DNA from: Stomoxys calcitrans
Taxonomy: Eukaryota > Arthropoda > Insecta > Diptera > Muscidae
Direction of reading: 5' to 3'
NCBI RefSeq assembly: GCF_963082655.1
Contig: NC_081552.1
Coordinates: 868,001 to 932,000, forward strand
DNA: 64,000 nucleotides
Of this stretch, positions 22,702-32,006 are shown piece after piece. Position 1 is the first letter of the stretch. Each line of letters opens with the position of its first letter. The notes below the pieces were generated by a model. It searched no databases, had not been told where the DNA came from, and saw only the letters and a list, made by a program, of their open reading frames with translations. Position numbers and translations under genes: made by a program.

Positions 22702-23070
22702 TATTTGACAAAGTCATTCAAAGAACTTGTCACATGCGATCCATGATGGAAGGCACACTCAAAATAACTGAACTTCAAATGAATGAAAATTGAACTAAAA
22801 TTTAGTACAATTTACCAAGATTTGACGCTTCATTTTTTCCCCCCGTTTGGTATACACAAGTTGAAATTTTCTATAAGTTGGCATATATGAACTCAGCTTC
22901 AGCATATTTTGAACATAACTGGAAGGAAAATTGTTATGCGGGAAAATTGTTATGGGACTTGTACTTTTCGTACGGAAGTTAATATGAAAACGCATTTTTC
23001 AACATTTTTGCTTGTTTTGCTTTTATTATTATTTACTAATCATACATGTATAATGAATACTAGACAATTT

Positions 23071-24112
23071 CTTTTTATATTGTACCCACCACCATAGGAT
23101 GGGGGTATACTAATCAAGTCATTCCGTTTGTATCACCTCGAAATATTCGTCTTAGACCCTACAAAGTACGTATATTCTTGATCTTCTCGACGTTCCGAAT
23201 CGATGTAGCCATGTCCGTCCGTCCGTCCGTGTATCGAAATCACGATAGAGGTCGAACGGGTAAAGCTAGCCCCTCAAAATTTTGCACAGGTACTTACTAT
23301 TGATGTAGGTCGTTGGGGATGGGCCATGTCGGTTCAGATATAGATATAGCTTCCATACATACCGATCTCCCCATAACACTTCTCAGCCCCTGGAAGCCGC
23401 AAATTTGTAGAATGAAGTGTTCTGTTACGACTTCCAACAACTGTGCTAAGTACGAACTAAATCGTTTTATAACCTGATATAGTCCCCTTATAAACCAATC
23501 GCCCCATATGATACCTAGGCCCTTACAAGCCGCAATTTTTGTCCGATTTGGCTTAAATTTTGCATGTGGTTTTCCGTTATGACTTTCAGTAAATGTACGT
23601 AGTACGGTCCAAATCGGTATACAAACTGATGTAGCTCCCATGTAAACCGATCTCCCGATTTGACTTCTTGAGCCCTTGGAAGCCACAATTTTTGTCCGAT
23701 TTGGTATGAAATTTCGCATGTGGTGTCCTGTTATGACTTATGACCAACAATCGTGTGTAGTACGGTTCAAATCGGTCTATAACCTAATATAGCTCCCATA
23801 TAAACCGATCTCCCGATTTGAAACCGCAATTTTTGTCCGATTTGGCTTTGCACGCGGTGTTCTGTTACGATTTCCAACAACTGTGCCCAAATCAGTCTAT
23901 TACCTGATATAGCTCCATGTAAACCGGTCTCGTGATCATCCTTGTTCGGTTCCTAGAAGTTTTAATTTTTGCTGGTTTGACAAAAGTTTGGTATGTAGAA
24001 TAAAATTATGCCCTACAACAAAATGTATTTTGTATAAAATTTTAGCAGAATCCATGGTGGTGGGTTCCCAAGATTCGGCTCGGCCGAACTTAGCACGCTT
24101 TTACTTGTTTTT
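23071..24112 (+). mobile_element. DINE-1-like element, type A variant, complete
   Basis: Starts TGTACCCACCACCATAGGAT, GTCY block at about 23213-23233 (short, GTCC only), then monomers with ATAGCTCCCATATAAACCGA, GCCGCAATTTTTGTCCGATT. Its 3' end has AGCAGAATCCATGGTGGTGG, GTTCCCAAGATTCGGCTCGG, CCGAACTTAGCACGC, TTTTACTTG. Same variant as 8113-8870. Monomer spacing is irregular here (133, 152, 158 bp). Confidence 0.9.
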
Positions 24113-24129
24113 TATACTTAACATTATTA

Positions 24130-24356
24130 TTGGGTTGCCCAAAAAGTAATTGCGGATTTTTCATGTAGTCGGCGTTGACAAATTTTTCCACAGCTTGTGA
24201 CTTTGTAATTGCATTCTTTCTTCTGTCAGTTATCAGCTGCTACTTTTAAAAAAAAAAGTGTTAAAAAAGTATATTTGATTAAAGTTCATTCTAAGTTTTA
24301 TTCAAAATGCATTTACTTTCTTTTAAAAAATCCGCAATTACTTTTTGGGCAACCCA
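24130..24356 (+). mobile_element. Mariner-type MITE, near complete
   Basis: TTGGGTTGCCCAAAAAGTAA to CTTTTTGGGCAACCCA with TA on both sides (24128-24129 and 24357-24358); one terminal A is lost at the right end. It sits only about 40 bp from the C-terminal end of the piggyBac relic. Confidence 0.9.
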
Positions 24357-24595
24357 TAATTTTTTATGACTTTTATATGAAAAAAAAGTCTAAAAAACTA
24401 TTGTTGTGTAGATTGTTCCTCGTGGAACAAACTATCTGTGCAGATGTAGCAGCGATGCTTAAGTGTTAAATGCTCTGCACAATAGGCCCTTGTTTTCCGC
24501 TGCCGTCCGTACTCAGAACGGCATTGGCGACATGACGGTCTGTTCGTTCTAGACGCAAACGACGGCGCAGCTCCTTCCGCCGCTCTTGATGATAT

Positions 24596-24645
24596 CTAAA
24601 AAGAACAAAATTATGTAATTATTCTGCTTTTAAACATTTTCCTAC
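24596..24645 (-). other. Predicted 50-nt phase-0 intron in the piggyBac relic
   Basis: Donor AAG|GTAGGA (exon ends at 24646) and acceptor TTCTTTTTAG|ATA (exon starts at 24595). The intron has an in-frame TAA, while the sequence after it continues the protein with a well-formed Cys/His motif. The pyrimidine-rich acceptor supports it. Fifty nucleotides is at the short end for fly introns. Confidence 0.7.
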
Positions 24646-25141
24646 CTTAACATCAAATGCTTCCATTGCGTTCCGTATCCTTGGATATGCGGTTATGCGG
24701 TTGTTCAGCGCTCGTTCCTCTATGGTTGGTAGTGCCCATTGTTTTGTCAGCATCAGTAGGAATGACCGCCGTCTGCCACTTCTTTTTGTTGGCTTCATCT
24801 CGTTGTATGCAGCAATATTCGACGTATTATGAAACGTGGCCAATGGCCAGCGGTTTGTTGAGCGCTTGCATGTATATCCAAACATCTGGTCCATTGCATC
24901 AACGCCCGATTTGTTGGCCATGTAATCGAAAATAGCAAACGGCTTCTTCTTTTCAGTTTGCTGGTCCACAGCGCAAGTATAATGTGGTGTCGACAGCAAA
25001 ATTACGGCTTTGTTCTTCTTGGACACATATGAACATAGTGCTATATCGCCTTCATTGAAGCCGAACAATGTGCTGTTGGCAGGACGCGTATGATTTTTTT
25101 TGGAATTCCCGAGGCAACATGTCTTGTCCGTACCAACATAT

Positions 25142-25649
25142 GCGGTCTTCTTCCTGATCAAAGAACGCGCCAAATCCAAAGTTGTGTCGGCATAAATTGT
25201 GCGGCCTGTATTCAAATATCTCTCCGAAAGTTGAAGTCCAACATTCTTTTCTTGGTTCACATCACGTGCCTGATCAGGCAATTTTCCAGAGTAAATCATT
25301 TCTTTGACAGGATTAAATGATTTTGTGTCGCACATCCACCATATGTTTATACCGTACTTGGCAGGCTTCGGCGGAATGTATTGTGTGAAGCGGGTGCGGT
25401 CTTCTTCCTGATCAAAGAACGCGCCAAATCCAAAGTTGTGTCGGCATAAATTGTGCGGTCTGTATCCAAATATCTCTCCGAAAGTTGAAGTTCAACATTC
25501 TTTTCTTGATTCACATCACGTGCCTGATCAGGCAATTTTCCAGAGTAAATCATTTCTTTGACAGGATAAAATGATTTTGTGTCGCTCCTCCACCATATGT
25601 TTATACCGTACTTGGCAGGCTTCGGCGGAATGTATTGTGTGAGCGGGTG
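25142..25649 (-). repeat. 254-bp direct tandem duplication inside the piggyBac relic
   Basis: Two near-identical units, 25142-25395 and 25396-25649, both starting GCGGTCTTCTTCCTGATCA-style text on the plus strand. The join is at a GCGGTCT microhomology. The outer unit ends GTGTGAGCGGG and the inner GTGTGAAGCGGG, a one-base difference. Since 254 is not a multiple of three, the duplication shifts the transposase frame. Substitutions between units are few, so the event is fairly recent. Confidence 0.9.
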
Positions 25650-25752
25650 CGGTCTCTGTATGGGAATAACTGCACATCAACTGCCACTGCATCATGCGGA
25701 GTGTTTGCCAAATATCATCAATAGCCGCAGTTTCGCTGTTGATTTGTCCTAG

Positions 25753-26022
25753 CGGCCACCGTAGAGCAGAGTTTAGCATGTCCGCCTATGAAGCTGAACG
25801 CCAGGTGTCGAATCCTAGCGAGACCATCAGAAAAAATTTTCAGCGGTGGTTTTCCCCTCCTAATGCTGGCAACATTTGTGAGGTACTATGCCATGAAAAA
25901 CTTCTCTCCAAAGAGGTGTCTCACTTCGGCACGCCGTTCGGACTCAGCTATAAAAAGGAGGCCCTTCATCATTGAGCTTAAACATGAATCGGGTTGCACT
26001 CACTGATATGTGAGAAGTCACT
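25753..26022 (+). mobile_element. tRNA-derived SINE, complete or nearly so
   Basis: Head GGCCACCGTAGAGCAGAGTT, weakened B box GGTGTCGAATCCTAGCGAG, then the usual body through TTCGGACTCAGCTATAAAAA and CACTCACTGATATGTGAGAA. It abuts the truncated 5' side of the piggyBac relic, so its insertion or a linked deletion may have removed the transposase N-terminus. TCACTGATATGTGA is repeated just after the end. Confidence 0.9.
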
Positions 26023-26832
26023 GATATGTGAATCCTAAACCAATTCAGGTAATGCCACAAAAGGTGAACAACCGTCAACCAGCGCGATTTCAAAGCCCTT
26101 ACATTGCAATTGCGTTTTGTTAGAAGCCCTATTAGCAACCCTGGTGGGAGCGATAGATCCACCAAATTACTTAATATTGGTGAATAGCTCGTACTTTTTC
26201 TTTCAGGGGTTTACGTCAAGCCCATTGACCAACCTTGACAGCATACATAAAAATCCCGCTAATTATCCTGCCCATCAACATCGTATGAACTCAATTCAGG
26301 AGGAATCCTCTTGTCCACCAGAGAGTCATGCATTTGACACATGTGATGTGTGGTCCCCGGTTATAATAGAGACAAACGTCTATCATGTTGGAAGCAGCCC
26401 CATTGGAATTGAGCTAGAACTATCCTGGTCTTCTGTGGAAGGTTAAATGCATTTGCTGGTAGCTAGCTAGTTAACCGCTTCAACAAAATTGTGATTAGTT
26501 GGCAATCGGATCACTAAGGAAGATTAGTCTGCCAAAAAAAAAAAAAAAAATTGGAAATACCGAGGTGATCCACCTTAGGGGCCTGTCAAAAGGCGCACGC
26601 ACAACCTAGGGCCTTGAAATTTTGCACTCGAACTCGCTAACACCTCAGCTCTAACCATTCCCCATTTAAAAGCGATATCTCTAGGCCTTCTCATATTTGT
26701 TACTAGCTTTTTTCGATGCCATCCCACTGTGCGAAGTTTCGTTTCTATGAGTCACAATTCTGTGTTGACACTTTTTAAATTTGAGTCAAATTTAAATATT
26801 CCGAAATAGGTTGATCACGGTATTGGGGTGAG
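26023..26832. other. Noncoding DNA with an unassigned 109-codon open frame
   Basis: An open frame runs at 26117-26446 on the plus strand. It has no recognisable domain. It could be coincidence. An A-run lies at 26534-26551. No match to the other repeat families. Confidence 0.4.
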
Positions 26833-27106
26833 GCCACCGTACATTAGCTTGTCCGCCCATAACGCTGAACGCTTGGGTTCGAATTCTAGTGGAGACATCA
26901 GAAAGAAAATTTCAGCGGTGGTTAATGCTGACGACATTTGTGAGGTACATTGGCATGTAAAACCAAAGCGGTGTCGCTCTGCGGCACACCGTTCGGACCC
27001 TTGCCACTGAGTTTAAACTTGAATGGGCCAGCACTCTATGATATGTGAGAAGTTTGCCCTTGTGCCCTAATGTGCATGGGCAAAATGTGCAAGTTTGCTG
27101 TTATTA
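26833..27106 (+). mobile_element. tRNA-derived SINE, diverged
   Basis: Head GCCACCGTACATTAGCTTGT, B box GGGTTCGAATTCTAGTGGAG, body TTTCAGCGGTGGTTAATGC, GGTGTCGCTCTGCGGCACAC, CACTCTATGATATGTGAGAA, and the far 3' text GTGCATGGGCAAAATGTGCA, which other copies lack or have lost. Confidence 0.85.
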
Positions 27107-28090
27107 CGAGCGTTTTCTTTAGCCTGAAGGAAAAAATGTCTACCCGATTAAGCTTGGGCTTTGTTCATTGAAATCTGTTATATGTGATATATTTTTGATT
27201 GCATTTTATGCTTCCTCTATTTACATCATCGAGATTTTGTTTGTTTTTGTTTTTTAAATTTATTTTATAGTTTGGGGATTTCTATAGTCAGGAATCTCTG
27301 AATGATAGGCATTCTCTTTGAGTGATTTCATTTTGTGGCATGATGTTTTTGGGTGTGAGGCATATGCTGAACGATTGCCTGCCCCCTCCATAGCAACTGC
27401 TGTGAACTCTCGCATTTATGGAGCAATCAACAGTTATAGAATGAGTGAGTGAGGACAATGCGCCACCGTACTGCCAGCATATGAATCAGGCCGTGTCATT
27501 AGACCGAAGAGACTTTCGTTTAGCGCATCAATGTCGACTAAGACAAATTCATAGTCATTATCTTTTTATGTCGCAACAATGGAGTCGTTAAAAGTCTTGG
27601 AAGATTATTAAACTGTAATTAGGTTCGCAAGGCAAGCAGGCAGACATCCAGCCAGGCTGCTAACGAAAAGACCATCAGCATTAACTGCACGACTATGACC
27701 GCAGTGCAATGCAAGTTGTCCGCAAATGTCCTCCAAGCGAACGAGTAGCCATAAAAAATATATCCACACACTCAATGTGCAGTCATCATTTGCCCCCACT
27801 CCGTCAGCCGCTGAATGGGATGATGATTTCATTATCAGCACTTCGGTTTGGGGTGCTGCTTCTGCTGCTGTTGCTGCAAGTGTTTTTTTCCTTTTCCGCT
27901 TGTCGCCCATCACGATGGTGTGAACTCTTGTGGGCCTGTTTGTGTGTGCGTTTCTTTCTTTTGGCAATGGCATCACTTGCAACAAGGAAATATCATTGGA
28001 AGAAGACAGCAACAACAACAACACCAACACCAACAGAGAAACGATAGCTTGACAATGGCACACTAAACCCAAGTTTGCCATGCGGGCTCC

Positions 28091-28097
28091 TATAAAA
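28091..28097 (+). promoter_or_regulatory. Candidate TATA box, weak
   Basis: TATAAAA in GGGCTCCTATAAAAGTTTTT. The following 170 bp are GA- and A-rich, as fly leader exons often are, but there is no convincing initiator or coding start. Confidence 0.15.
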
Positions 28098-28192
28098 GTT
28101 TTTCCTTGCGCCAAGCACAAGTCTTTGACGTCCTCGTTGTTTCCGTTCTTTCTGCAGAGCTGTTGGTGAAGAAAGAAAAAAACTCCCGACAG

Positions 28193-28209
28193 GAGAGAGA
28201 GAGAGAGAG
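28193..28209. repeat. (GA)n microsatellite
   Basis: Seventeen bases of GA in a GA-rich plus-strand context. Confidence 0.9.
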
Positions 28210-28468
28210 GAAAACAGATCAAAACCAATACCAAAAACCATAAGAAAAACTTGTCCCTCCTCTAGCAAGTGCACTTTTCCTGAGGGTGTTTATTCATTGC
28301 TGCGTGTAGTTGCTCCAAGTGTGGGGTCGCATGGAAGGAATAATAAAACGAAAATAGCAGCTGTTGCAGGCTAACGATGATACACGAGATTTCAACTCCA
28401 TAATCGGAGAAGAGATAATTGCGTGAAATTGGAAAATTGTCGATGTCTTTATCGTTGAATGTTGAATG

Positions 28469-28494
28469 GTGTGTGTGTGTGTGTGTGTGTGTGT
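28469..28494. repeat. (GT)n microsatellite
   Basis: Thirteen uninterrupted GT units. Confidence 0.95.
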
Positions 28495-28879
28495 CTGTAA
28501 GTCCGCCTGAATGAAATTGCTTTTGACTTGGACCATTTCTTTTACCGAATTAATTATTTGCCAATTTGCCAAAAAAAAAGAAAAGAAAAATAGAGCAGTG
28601 CCCTAGCATGTGTGTCGATTTTGCAACATTTGAACGATAATAAGGAACTATTCAAGCTTAGGGTATAACGAAATTCGTAGAAAAGAACAGAAAAGAAGAA
28701 CAAAAATACAGCAAAGCTCCCTTGTACATATGTACATCGTATTGGGTTAGTCTTCAGATAATTGTCTATTATATATGAACTCATTTGGACCACGCTTCAG
28801 TTGGATTTTAAAAGTCGAAGGGACCTTAACTTTAACCAAATCGGCAAAGAAGTGCGCTGCACGCTTACATTCGAACGAA

Positions 28880-29010
28880 TGAAGTTGCGCATATACTTCT
28901 TACAAGTGTAGGGGTCGAATGGGACTGTAAATGGGCCAAATCGGCCTGCATTTAGATATAGCTCCCCTATAAGAGCCTCTAGAGGATGCAATTCTTATCC
29001 GAAGCTTTGG
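28880..29010 (+). mobile_element. DINE-1-like fragment, type A
   Basis: CGCATATACTTCTTACAAGT, GTAGGGGTCGAATGGGACTG, AAATGGGCCAAATCGGCCTG, then a monomer end CTCTAGAGGATGCAATTCTT. A short inverted monomer piece (GATAAGAATTGCACCCTCCA) follows at about 29074. Confidence 0.65.
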
Positions 29011-29529
29011 AAGCTATATACCTGGCATGAATGTTGGAATTTGAAATATCACATGCCTAATTCCTGTAAAATGGGATAAGAATTGCACCCTCCAGTTACT
29101 TAAGAAGTACTCAATTCATGTGGAAGCTAAACATGTGTGGGGGACACTCTGGAGCATAGGGTACCAGGACCCCCAATGACATCAAGCGCCTGATTTCAAT
29201 TTCTGAAAAAAAAAAAAAACAAATTTCTAGTGCCTTATAAACGTGAAATTCTCTTCGGAAGCAGCAACTTAAGTCAAAACTTAACTCGCACTACCCGCTG
29301 TTCCTTACTTGCATTAGGTTAAGTTAGGTTGGTTTAGGTTCATACCAAGACCTAAGTCATCTTTCATCATTTCTTTCCAATGACTTTTTTCGCACAAAAG
29401 CCCATAGTCCGTGAGCATACTTTTTCGCGTCACCTGAATAAAAAGGCAAACACCTTGATTCAGCTCCCATTAACGCCTCTCAGTTCTTCTAGTGTCCGAA
29501 AGAAAAAAGAACCCAGTATTCTATTTCTA
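29011..29529. other. Noncoding DNA
   Basis: Contains an A-run near 29206-29219 and a short degenerate GGTTAAGTTAGGTTGG-type stretch (about 29318-29339). No gene seen. Confidence 0.4.
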
Positions 29530-29607
29530 AAGGGTGATTTTTTAGCTATTTTCTTTTCGTCAACACTGATTTAGACAGTTCACGCACGTTTCGTGCTTTG
29601 TTTCACT

Positions 29608-29733
29608 CAGGGCTGCGGAGTCTAGCCCTCGAGTCGGGGCTAACGTGCTCAACTCCGAACCAAACTCCGGCTCCGGTATTCGGTATCAGACTTCGACGGC
29701 GGCCTCAAAAACACCGTCGACTCCGTAGCCCTG
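29608..29733. mobile_element. hAT-like MITE inserted in the mariner relic
   Basis: A 126-bp element with inverted ends CAGGGCTGCGGAGTC / GACTCCGTAGCCCTG (one mismatch) and an 8-bp target duplication GTTTCACT (29600-29607) / GTTTTACT (29734-29741) with one change. The 8-bp duplication and the CAGGG terminus are hallmarks of hAT elements. The site is confirmed by copy 2 of the mariner, which has the same leader without the insert. Confidence 0.88.
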
Positions 29734-29928
29734 GTTTTACTCTCAAGCATCTTAATTTGGTCTATAATTTAACAATGAATCGTCTTACAAACGAACAACG
29801 CTTGAAAATTATTGAATTTTATTATCAAAATGCATGCTCTGTTAAGAAAGTTCATCGTGCGTTTCTTCCATTGAGCGACGATGCTCAATTTTGGCTCAAT
29901 GGGTACGATTTTAGAGAGAAGATCAGCC

Positions 29929-30185
29929 AGAAATATTGCAAGAGCTACCGATGCACAGTTTGGTGCGGTTTATGGGTTGGTGGCATCATTGGACCGTACT
30001 TCTTCAAAGATGATGCGAATCAGAACTGTAAATGGTGAGCGCTACCGTGAGACGATATCCGACTTGAGCTTGACTTAAATGACATGTGGTTTCAACAAGA
30101 AATATTGCAAGAGCTACCAATGAACAGTTTGGTGCGGTTTATGGGCTGGTGGCATCATTGGACCGTACTTCTTCAAAGAAGAAGT
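29929..30185 (+). repeat. Internal duplication within mariner copy 1
   Basis: About 85 bp starting GAAATATTGCAAGAGCTACC occur at 29929-30014 and again at about 30099-30185. The second copy is inserted after GTGGTTTCAACAAGA, exactly where copy 2 of the transposon continues CGGTGCCACATGCC. Confidence 0.85.
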
Positions 30186-30437
30186 ACGCATGACACACAG
30201 CACGCGTTACAATGGTCTTATTGAGAGGCGAGTGAACATTTTGTTTCACGTTCGGGCCCGGTCAATTGGCCACCTAGATCGTGCAATTTTACGCCTTTAG
30301 GCTATTTTCTGTGGGACTATGTTAAATCTCATGTCTATTCAGACAAGCCCGCTTCAGTTGACGCACTGGAAGACAACATTGAAGCATTCATTTGTGAGAT
30401 ACCGGCCGAAATGTTTGAATGTTTGAAATGTTTACAA

Positions 30438-30772
30438 TATGAGACTCAAATGCGAGGTAGATAGGACTTATTTACTGACCATAGCAATATGGGGCTCAAA
30501 TAAAAGGCCTTCGTAAGTACCCCACGATTCTGATATCAATATTCTGGAAAAAGTGTGTTTGGGGCCATCCCATCCGAATAACACTGCCCATATAGGACGT
30601 ATTTGCCGGCCCATCGAATATGGGGCTGTAATAAGAAGTATTTGTGAGAGTATAACATGAATCTGATATGATTCATGTTATACTCTCATCCCCCAAAACA
30701 CCTCCGAAACCGGTCATGTGAGCTGACTATGGAAATATGGGACTGAAATGAAAGGTATTTGGGAGTAGATTG
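30438..30772 (-). mobile_element. CTGAACCCGG-type element, monomer fragment
   Basis: Carries AGCAATATGGGGCTCAAATA, TCTGATATCAATATTCTGGA, GTTTGGGGCCATCCC and GGAAATATGGGACTGAAATG in the orientation seen at 4793-6200. An inverted repeat inside (30645-30688) shows rearrangement. Confidence 0.65.
30645..30688. repeat. Perfect 19-bp inverted repeat, 6-bp spacer
   Basis: TGAGAGTATAACATGAATC (30645-30663), spacer TGATAT, then its exact complement GATTCATGTTATACTCTCA (30670-30688). Both arms are pieces of the monomer text, so this is most likely a small inversion or foldback rather than a separate element. Confidence 0.9.
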
Positions 30773-30896
30773 TCTTTGTGACAAAACATCAGTGCATAGT
30801 GTTGGCGAATGGAACACTGTGCAGAGAATTTTCGAGTGGATAGAGATATGTACAGGAAACTTAACATAGTTGTTGTTGAATTCTTTGAATTCTTTG

Positions 30897-30936
30897 TAGA
30901 CCCTAGTGGGTCCAGAGTCTGGCCCACTAGGGTCTA
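30897..30936. repeat. Perfect 14-bp inverted repeat, 12-bp loop
   Basis: TAGACCCTAGTGGG (30897-30910), loop TCCAGAGTCTGG, then CCCACTAGGGTCTA (30923-30936). The loop itself contains CCAGA/TCTGG and can extend pairing. It is not followed by a T-run and no role is known. Confidence 0.85.
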
Positions 30937-31007
30937 TAGTCTCACCGAGTCTCGAGCATGTTAAATTTTGGATTCGGTTTTTTCAAAAGATAGAGCCTGC
31001 AAAACTC

Positions 31008-32006
31008 TACAAAAAAAGGCGCATTTATTATCCGATTTTGCCATAATTTGGGACAGTGACCGATCTCTCGATTTAAGGTCTTCGGCCTACAAATGGCGCA
31101 TTTATAGTCCGATGTCGCCGAAATTTAGGACAGTGAGATATGTTAGGCCCCTCGACATATATCTGTAATTTGGCCCAGATCGGTTCAGATTAAGATATAG
31201 CTGCCATATAGACCGATCTCTCGATTTAAGGTCTTCGGCCTATAAATGGCGCATTTATTGTCCGATGTCACCGAAATTTGCTACAGTAAGTTATGTTAGG
31301 CCCCTCGTCATCTTCCTGCAATATGACACAGATCGGTGCAGATTTGGATATAGCTGCCACATAGACCTATCTCTTGATTTAAGGTCTTGGGCTCATTTAA
31401 GGCGCATTTATTGTCCGACTTCGCCGATATTTGAGACAGTGAGTTGTATTAGGCCCCTCGACATATATCTATCATTTGGCCCAGATCGGTTCAGATTAAG
31501 ATATAGCTACCATATAGACCGATCTCTCAATTTAAGATGTTGGGCCCAAAAAACGAGCATTTATTGTCCGATGTCGCCGAAATGTGCGACAGTGATTTAT
31601 ATTAGGCCCCTCGTCATCTTCCTGCAATATGACACAGATCGGTCCAGATTTGGATATAGCTGCCATATAGACCGATCTCTCGGTTTAAGGTTCTGGTCCC
31701 ATAAAACGCACATTTATAATCCAATTTTGGTGAAATTTGACACATCCCTGTTGTATATGGCTCAGATCGGTCTATATTTGGATATGGCTACCAAAAAGTC
31801 CAATATTTTGTTTTACAAAATTGAACAATGAGTTGTACCTATTAGACCACTCAATGTCCGTGTCGATTTTGGTCCGAATCGGATCATTTATCGGTATAGG
31901 GGCTATGTGGGCATATATTATAAATTTTTCACCGGATTATGACGAAAGATGAACTTTGGGTATCCAAAGTTCGGCCCGGCCGAACTTAACGCCTTTTTAC
32001 TTATTT
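31008..32006 (+). mobile_element. DINE-1-like element, type B, 5' truncated
   Basis: Starts inside a monomer. GATATAGCT boxes lie at 31194, 31347, 31500 and 31653, spaced 153 bp three times in a row. Ends with TTATGACGAAAGATGAACTT, TCCAAAGTTCGGCCCGGCC, GAACTTAACGCC and TTTTTACTT. A continuous plus-strand open frame of 188 codons (31265-31831) crosses the monomers; it is a product of the period, not a gene. Confidence 0.88.

Larger units (their letters stand above)
21610..22770 (+). mobile_element. DINE-1-like element, type A, broken by two insertions
   Basis: Worn type A monomers (CCATAGCTGCCATAGAACCG, TTGACTTCTTGAGCC, CAACTGTACCACGTATGG). An antisense SINE interrupts it at 21750-21948 and a mariner MITE at 22481-22701. 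After the MITE the DINE text resumes with AAGTCATTCAAAGAACTTGT, CACATGCGATCCATGATGGA, the usual near-3' sequence. The 5' start box and 3' GAACTTAGC end are decayed. Confidence 0.7.
24398..25700 (-). pseudogene. piggyBac-like transposase relic, 5' truncated, with intron-split Cys-rich domain
   Basis: Minus strand, read from 25700 down. The text HDAVAVDVQLFPYRD, then QYIPPKPAKYGINIWW, is the piggyBac-family lead into the first catalytic Asp (CDTKSF, codon at 25327-25329). The second Asp candidate is in TIYADTTLDLARS (25186-25188), where the family's usual NFFTS-like text after the Asp appears shortened. The third is in KSGVDAMDQM, followed by the signature TNRWPLATFHN. After EAFDVK a 50-nt GT-AG intron (24596-24645) leads to a second exon (24398-24595) with CRQC, YCAEH and HRCYIC: the C-terminal Cys/His domain that binds the terminal repeats in known piggyBacs. 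Without the splice, translation stops at 24619. The copy is dead: the N-terminal third is absent, and a 254-bp tandem duplication (25142-25649) breaks the frame. Role when alive: cut-and-paste transposition at TTAA. No TIRs or TTAA flanks were recognised. Confidence 0.9.
27107..28879. other. Largely single-copy DNA, no confirmed exon
   Basis: The longest open frame in the window lies here on the minus strand (27608-28234, 208 codons) but its translation is unlike any family I know, is Leu/Ser-rich, and overlaps an open frame of 112 codons on the other strand. The plus strand has TATAAAA at 28091 followed by an A- and GA-rich stretch. The simple repeats are listed separately. Confidence 0.4.
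29530..30437 (+). pseudogene. Tc1/mariner-superfamily transposon relic, copy 1
   Basis: Left end AAGGGTGATTTTTTAGC after TA (29528-29529). The transposase starts at 29775 with MNRLTNEQRLKIIEFYYQN, the helix-turn-helix start. After VKKVHRAF the copy jumps to SDDAQFWLNGY, the first catalytic Asp motif, skipping most of the DNA-binding half. WCGLWVGGIIGPYFFKDDAN follows. The later text PPRSC-x-FTPL (about 30270-30300, shifted frame) reads N and G where relatives, and copy 2 at 56286, have the Asps in CDLTPLDYF. A roughly 85-bp internal duplication and a hAT-like MITE in the leader add to the damage. The 3' TIR is absent: text switches to another repeat near 30438. Non-functional. Confidence 0.88.

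Noticed and set aside
26117..26446. 109-codon plus-strand open frame
   Set aside because: No motif, no codon pattern of note, next to a SINE; kept only as a remark.
27608..28234. 208-codon minus-strand open frame, the largest near single-copy DNA
   Set aside because: Leu/Ser-rich, low-complexity, overlaps a 112-codon frame on the other strand, no recognisable motif. It could still be tested by RNA-seq.
29318..29342. Telomere-like TTAGG repeats
   Set aside because: Only a few degenerate AGGTTAAGTTAGGTT units. Higher flies lack TTAGG telomeres, and the text is too short.
29598..29774. Extra N-terminal 59 codons ahead of the mariner start
   Set aside because: They are translation of the inserted hAT-like MITE and leader. 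The true start is MNRLTN at 29775, confirmed by copy 2.
31265..31831. 188-codon open frame (and similar ones at 17623-18153, 10211-10639, 40522-40848, 47553-47942)
   Set aside because: They lie entirely in DINE-like monomer arrays, repeat every 51 codons, fall on the plus strand for some copies and minus for others, and follow from a period that is a multiple of three. Not called as genes.
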